Shown here: positions 6,156 to 6,421 of the stretch, in pieces
Numbering within the stretch: the first letter of the stretch is position 1
How the letters are laid out: each line of letters begins with the position of its first letter
From: Candidatus Zhuqueibacterota bacterium
GTDB lineage: Bacteria; Zhuqueibacterota; Zhuqueibacteria; Residuimicrobiales; Krinioviventaceae
Length of the DNA: 6,421 bases
Assembly: GCA_003854995.1 (NCBI GenBank)
Contig: RQOI01000606.1
Location: forward strand, 1-6,421
Direction: 5' to 3'
Notes under the pieces: model-generated
What the model was told of the DNA's origin: nothing
Database searches by the model: none
Seen by the model: the letters and a program-made list of their open reading frames with translations, nothing else
Made by a program: the position numbers and the translations under genes

Positions 6156-6421
6156 ATGACAGTCTCTTTTTACACAATCGGCTGCCGGCTGAACCAGGCC
6201 GAGACGGCGATCATTGAGCAGAGCTTTGCGCAAAGCGGTTTCACGGTGGTGGATTTTGCCGAGCCGGCTGACATCGTGGTGATCAACACCTGCACGGTCA
6301 CGCAAAAATGCGATGCCGATACGGGACGAGCGGTCAACAAGGCGCTGCGCACCAAGGCCGATGCCAAAATCGCCCTCATCGGCTGCCAGGCGCAGACGCA
6401 AAAGAGCGATCTGTTCAAAAT
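6156..6421 (+). CDS. mtaB: tRNA methylthiotransferase, MtaB/MiaB family, N-terminal part (cut by window end)
   Basis: The first 88 residues of a radical-SAM tRNA methylthiotransferase are visible. The N-terminal UPF0004 domain is recognisable from VSFYTIGCRLNQAE (Cys10), VINTCTVT (Cys46) and LIGCQAQ (Cys77). These three cysteines bind the auxiliary 4Fe-4S cluster that supplies sulfur. GCRLNQAE and the NTCTVT spacing favour MtaB, which adds the 2-methylthio group to threonylcarbamoyl-A37 of tRNA, over MiaB or RimO. The radical-SAM CxxxCxxC and TRAM domain should lie beyond the window. GAGGT at 6149-6153 is close to the ATG but supports the start. A poor promoter-like pair (TTGCTT 6103-6108, TAAATT 6126-6131, 17-base spacer) lies upstream. 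Composition returns to GC-rich, as in the left part of the window. Confidence 0.92.
   Translation, partial: MTVSFYTIGCRLNQAETAIIEQSFAQSGFTVVDFAEPADIVVINTCTVTQKCDADTGRAVNKALRTKADAKIALIGCQAQTQKSDLFK

Noticed and set aside
6030..6418. Minus-strand open frames at the right edge
   Set aside because: The + strand here encodes an unmistakable MtaB-type N-terminus with three conserved cysteines.

Overview
The window is a stretch of bacterial chromosome with every supportable gene on the + strand. The likely host belongs to the Bacteroidota/FCB side of the tree, for example Bacteroidota, Calditrichota, KSB1-like or related candidate phyla. The main reason is that the long protein at 420-2483 has a signal peptide, many Asp-box repeats and a C-terminal domain that looks like a type IX secretion sorting domain. 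This placement is inference; no rRNA or other marker is present.

Left part (1-3960, GC-rich). The window opens inside a gene for a TolB/WD40-type beta-propeller protein (PD40-like blades). Its stop codon overlaps the start of the large secreted Ycf48/BNR-like propeller protein (ATGA junction), so the two are probably co-transcribed. After a 28-base gap comes a clear Na+/proline symporter, PutP.

Middle part (about 3961-6155). First comes a 50-codon remnant of a GxxExxY (PDDEXK_3) protein whose signature residues are lost, then a small GNRA-loop hairpin. Next is an AT-rich cassette (about 4150-5924) with codon use unlike its neighbours. A spot count gives 17/60 G+C at 4441-4500 against 43/60 at 2701-2760. 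The cassette holds a protein with an N-terminal Cys cluster followed by a helical, HEAT-like region, then a short Cys-containing frame with no good start codon, which may be the displaced tail of the first protein. It ends with a divergent member of the nucleoside phosphorylase / MTA-SAH nucleosidase superfamily. Downstream lies a 25-codon scrap resembling a ribbon-helix-helix antitoxin. The composition and the flanking remnants suggest a horizontally acquired accessory island inserted between two housekeeping genes.

Right edge (6156-end). This is the N-terminal part of a MiaB/MtaB-family tRNA methylthiotransferase, cut by the window end. It carries all three Fe-S cluster cysteines of the family's N-terminal domain.

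The best candidate for something undescribed is the AT-rich cassette: a Cys-cluster/HEAT-like protein tightly linked to a phosphorylase-fold protein that appears to lack the usual catalytic aspartate. A role in a conflict or nucleotide-signalling system is possible but only inferred.
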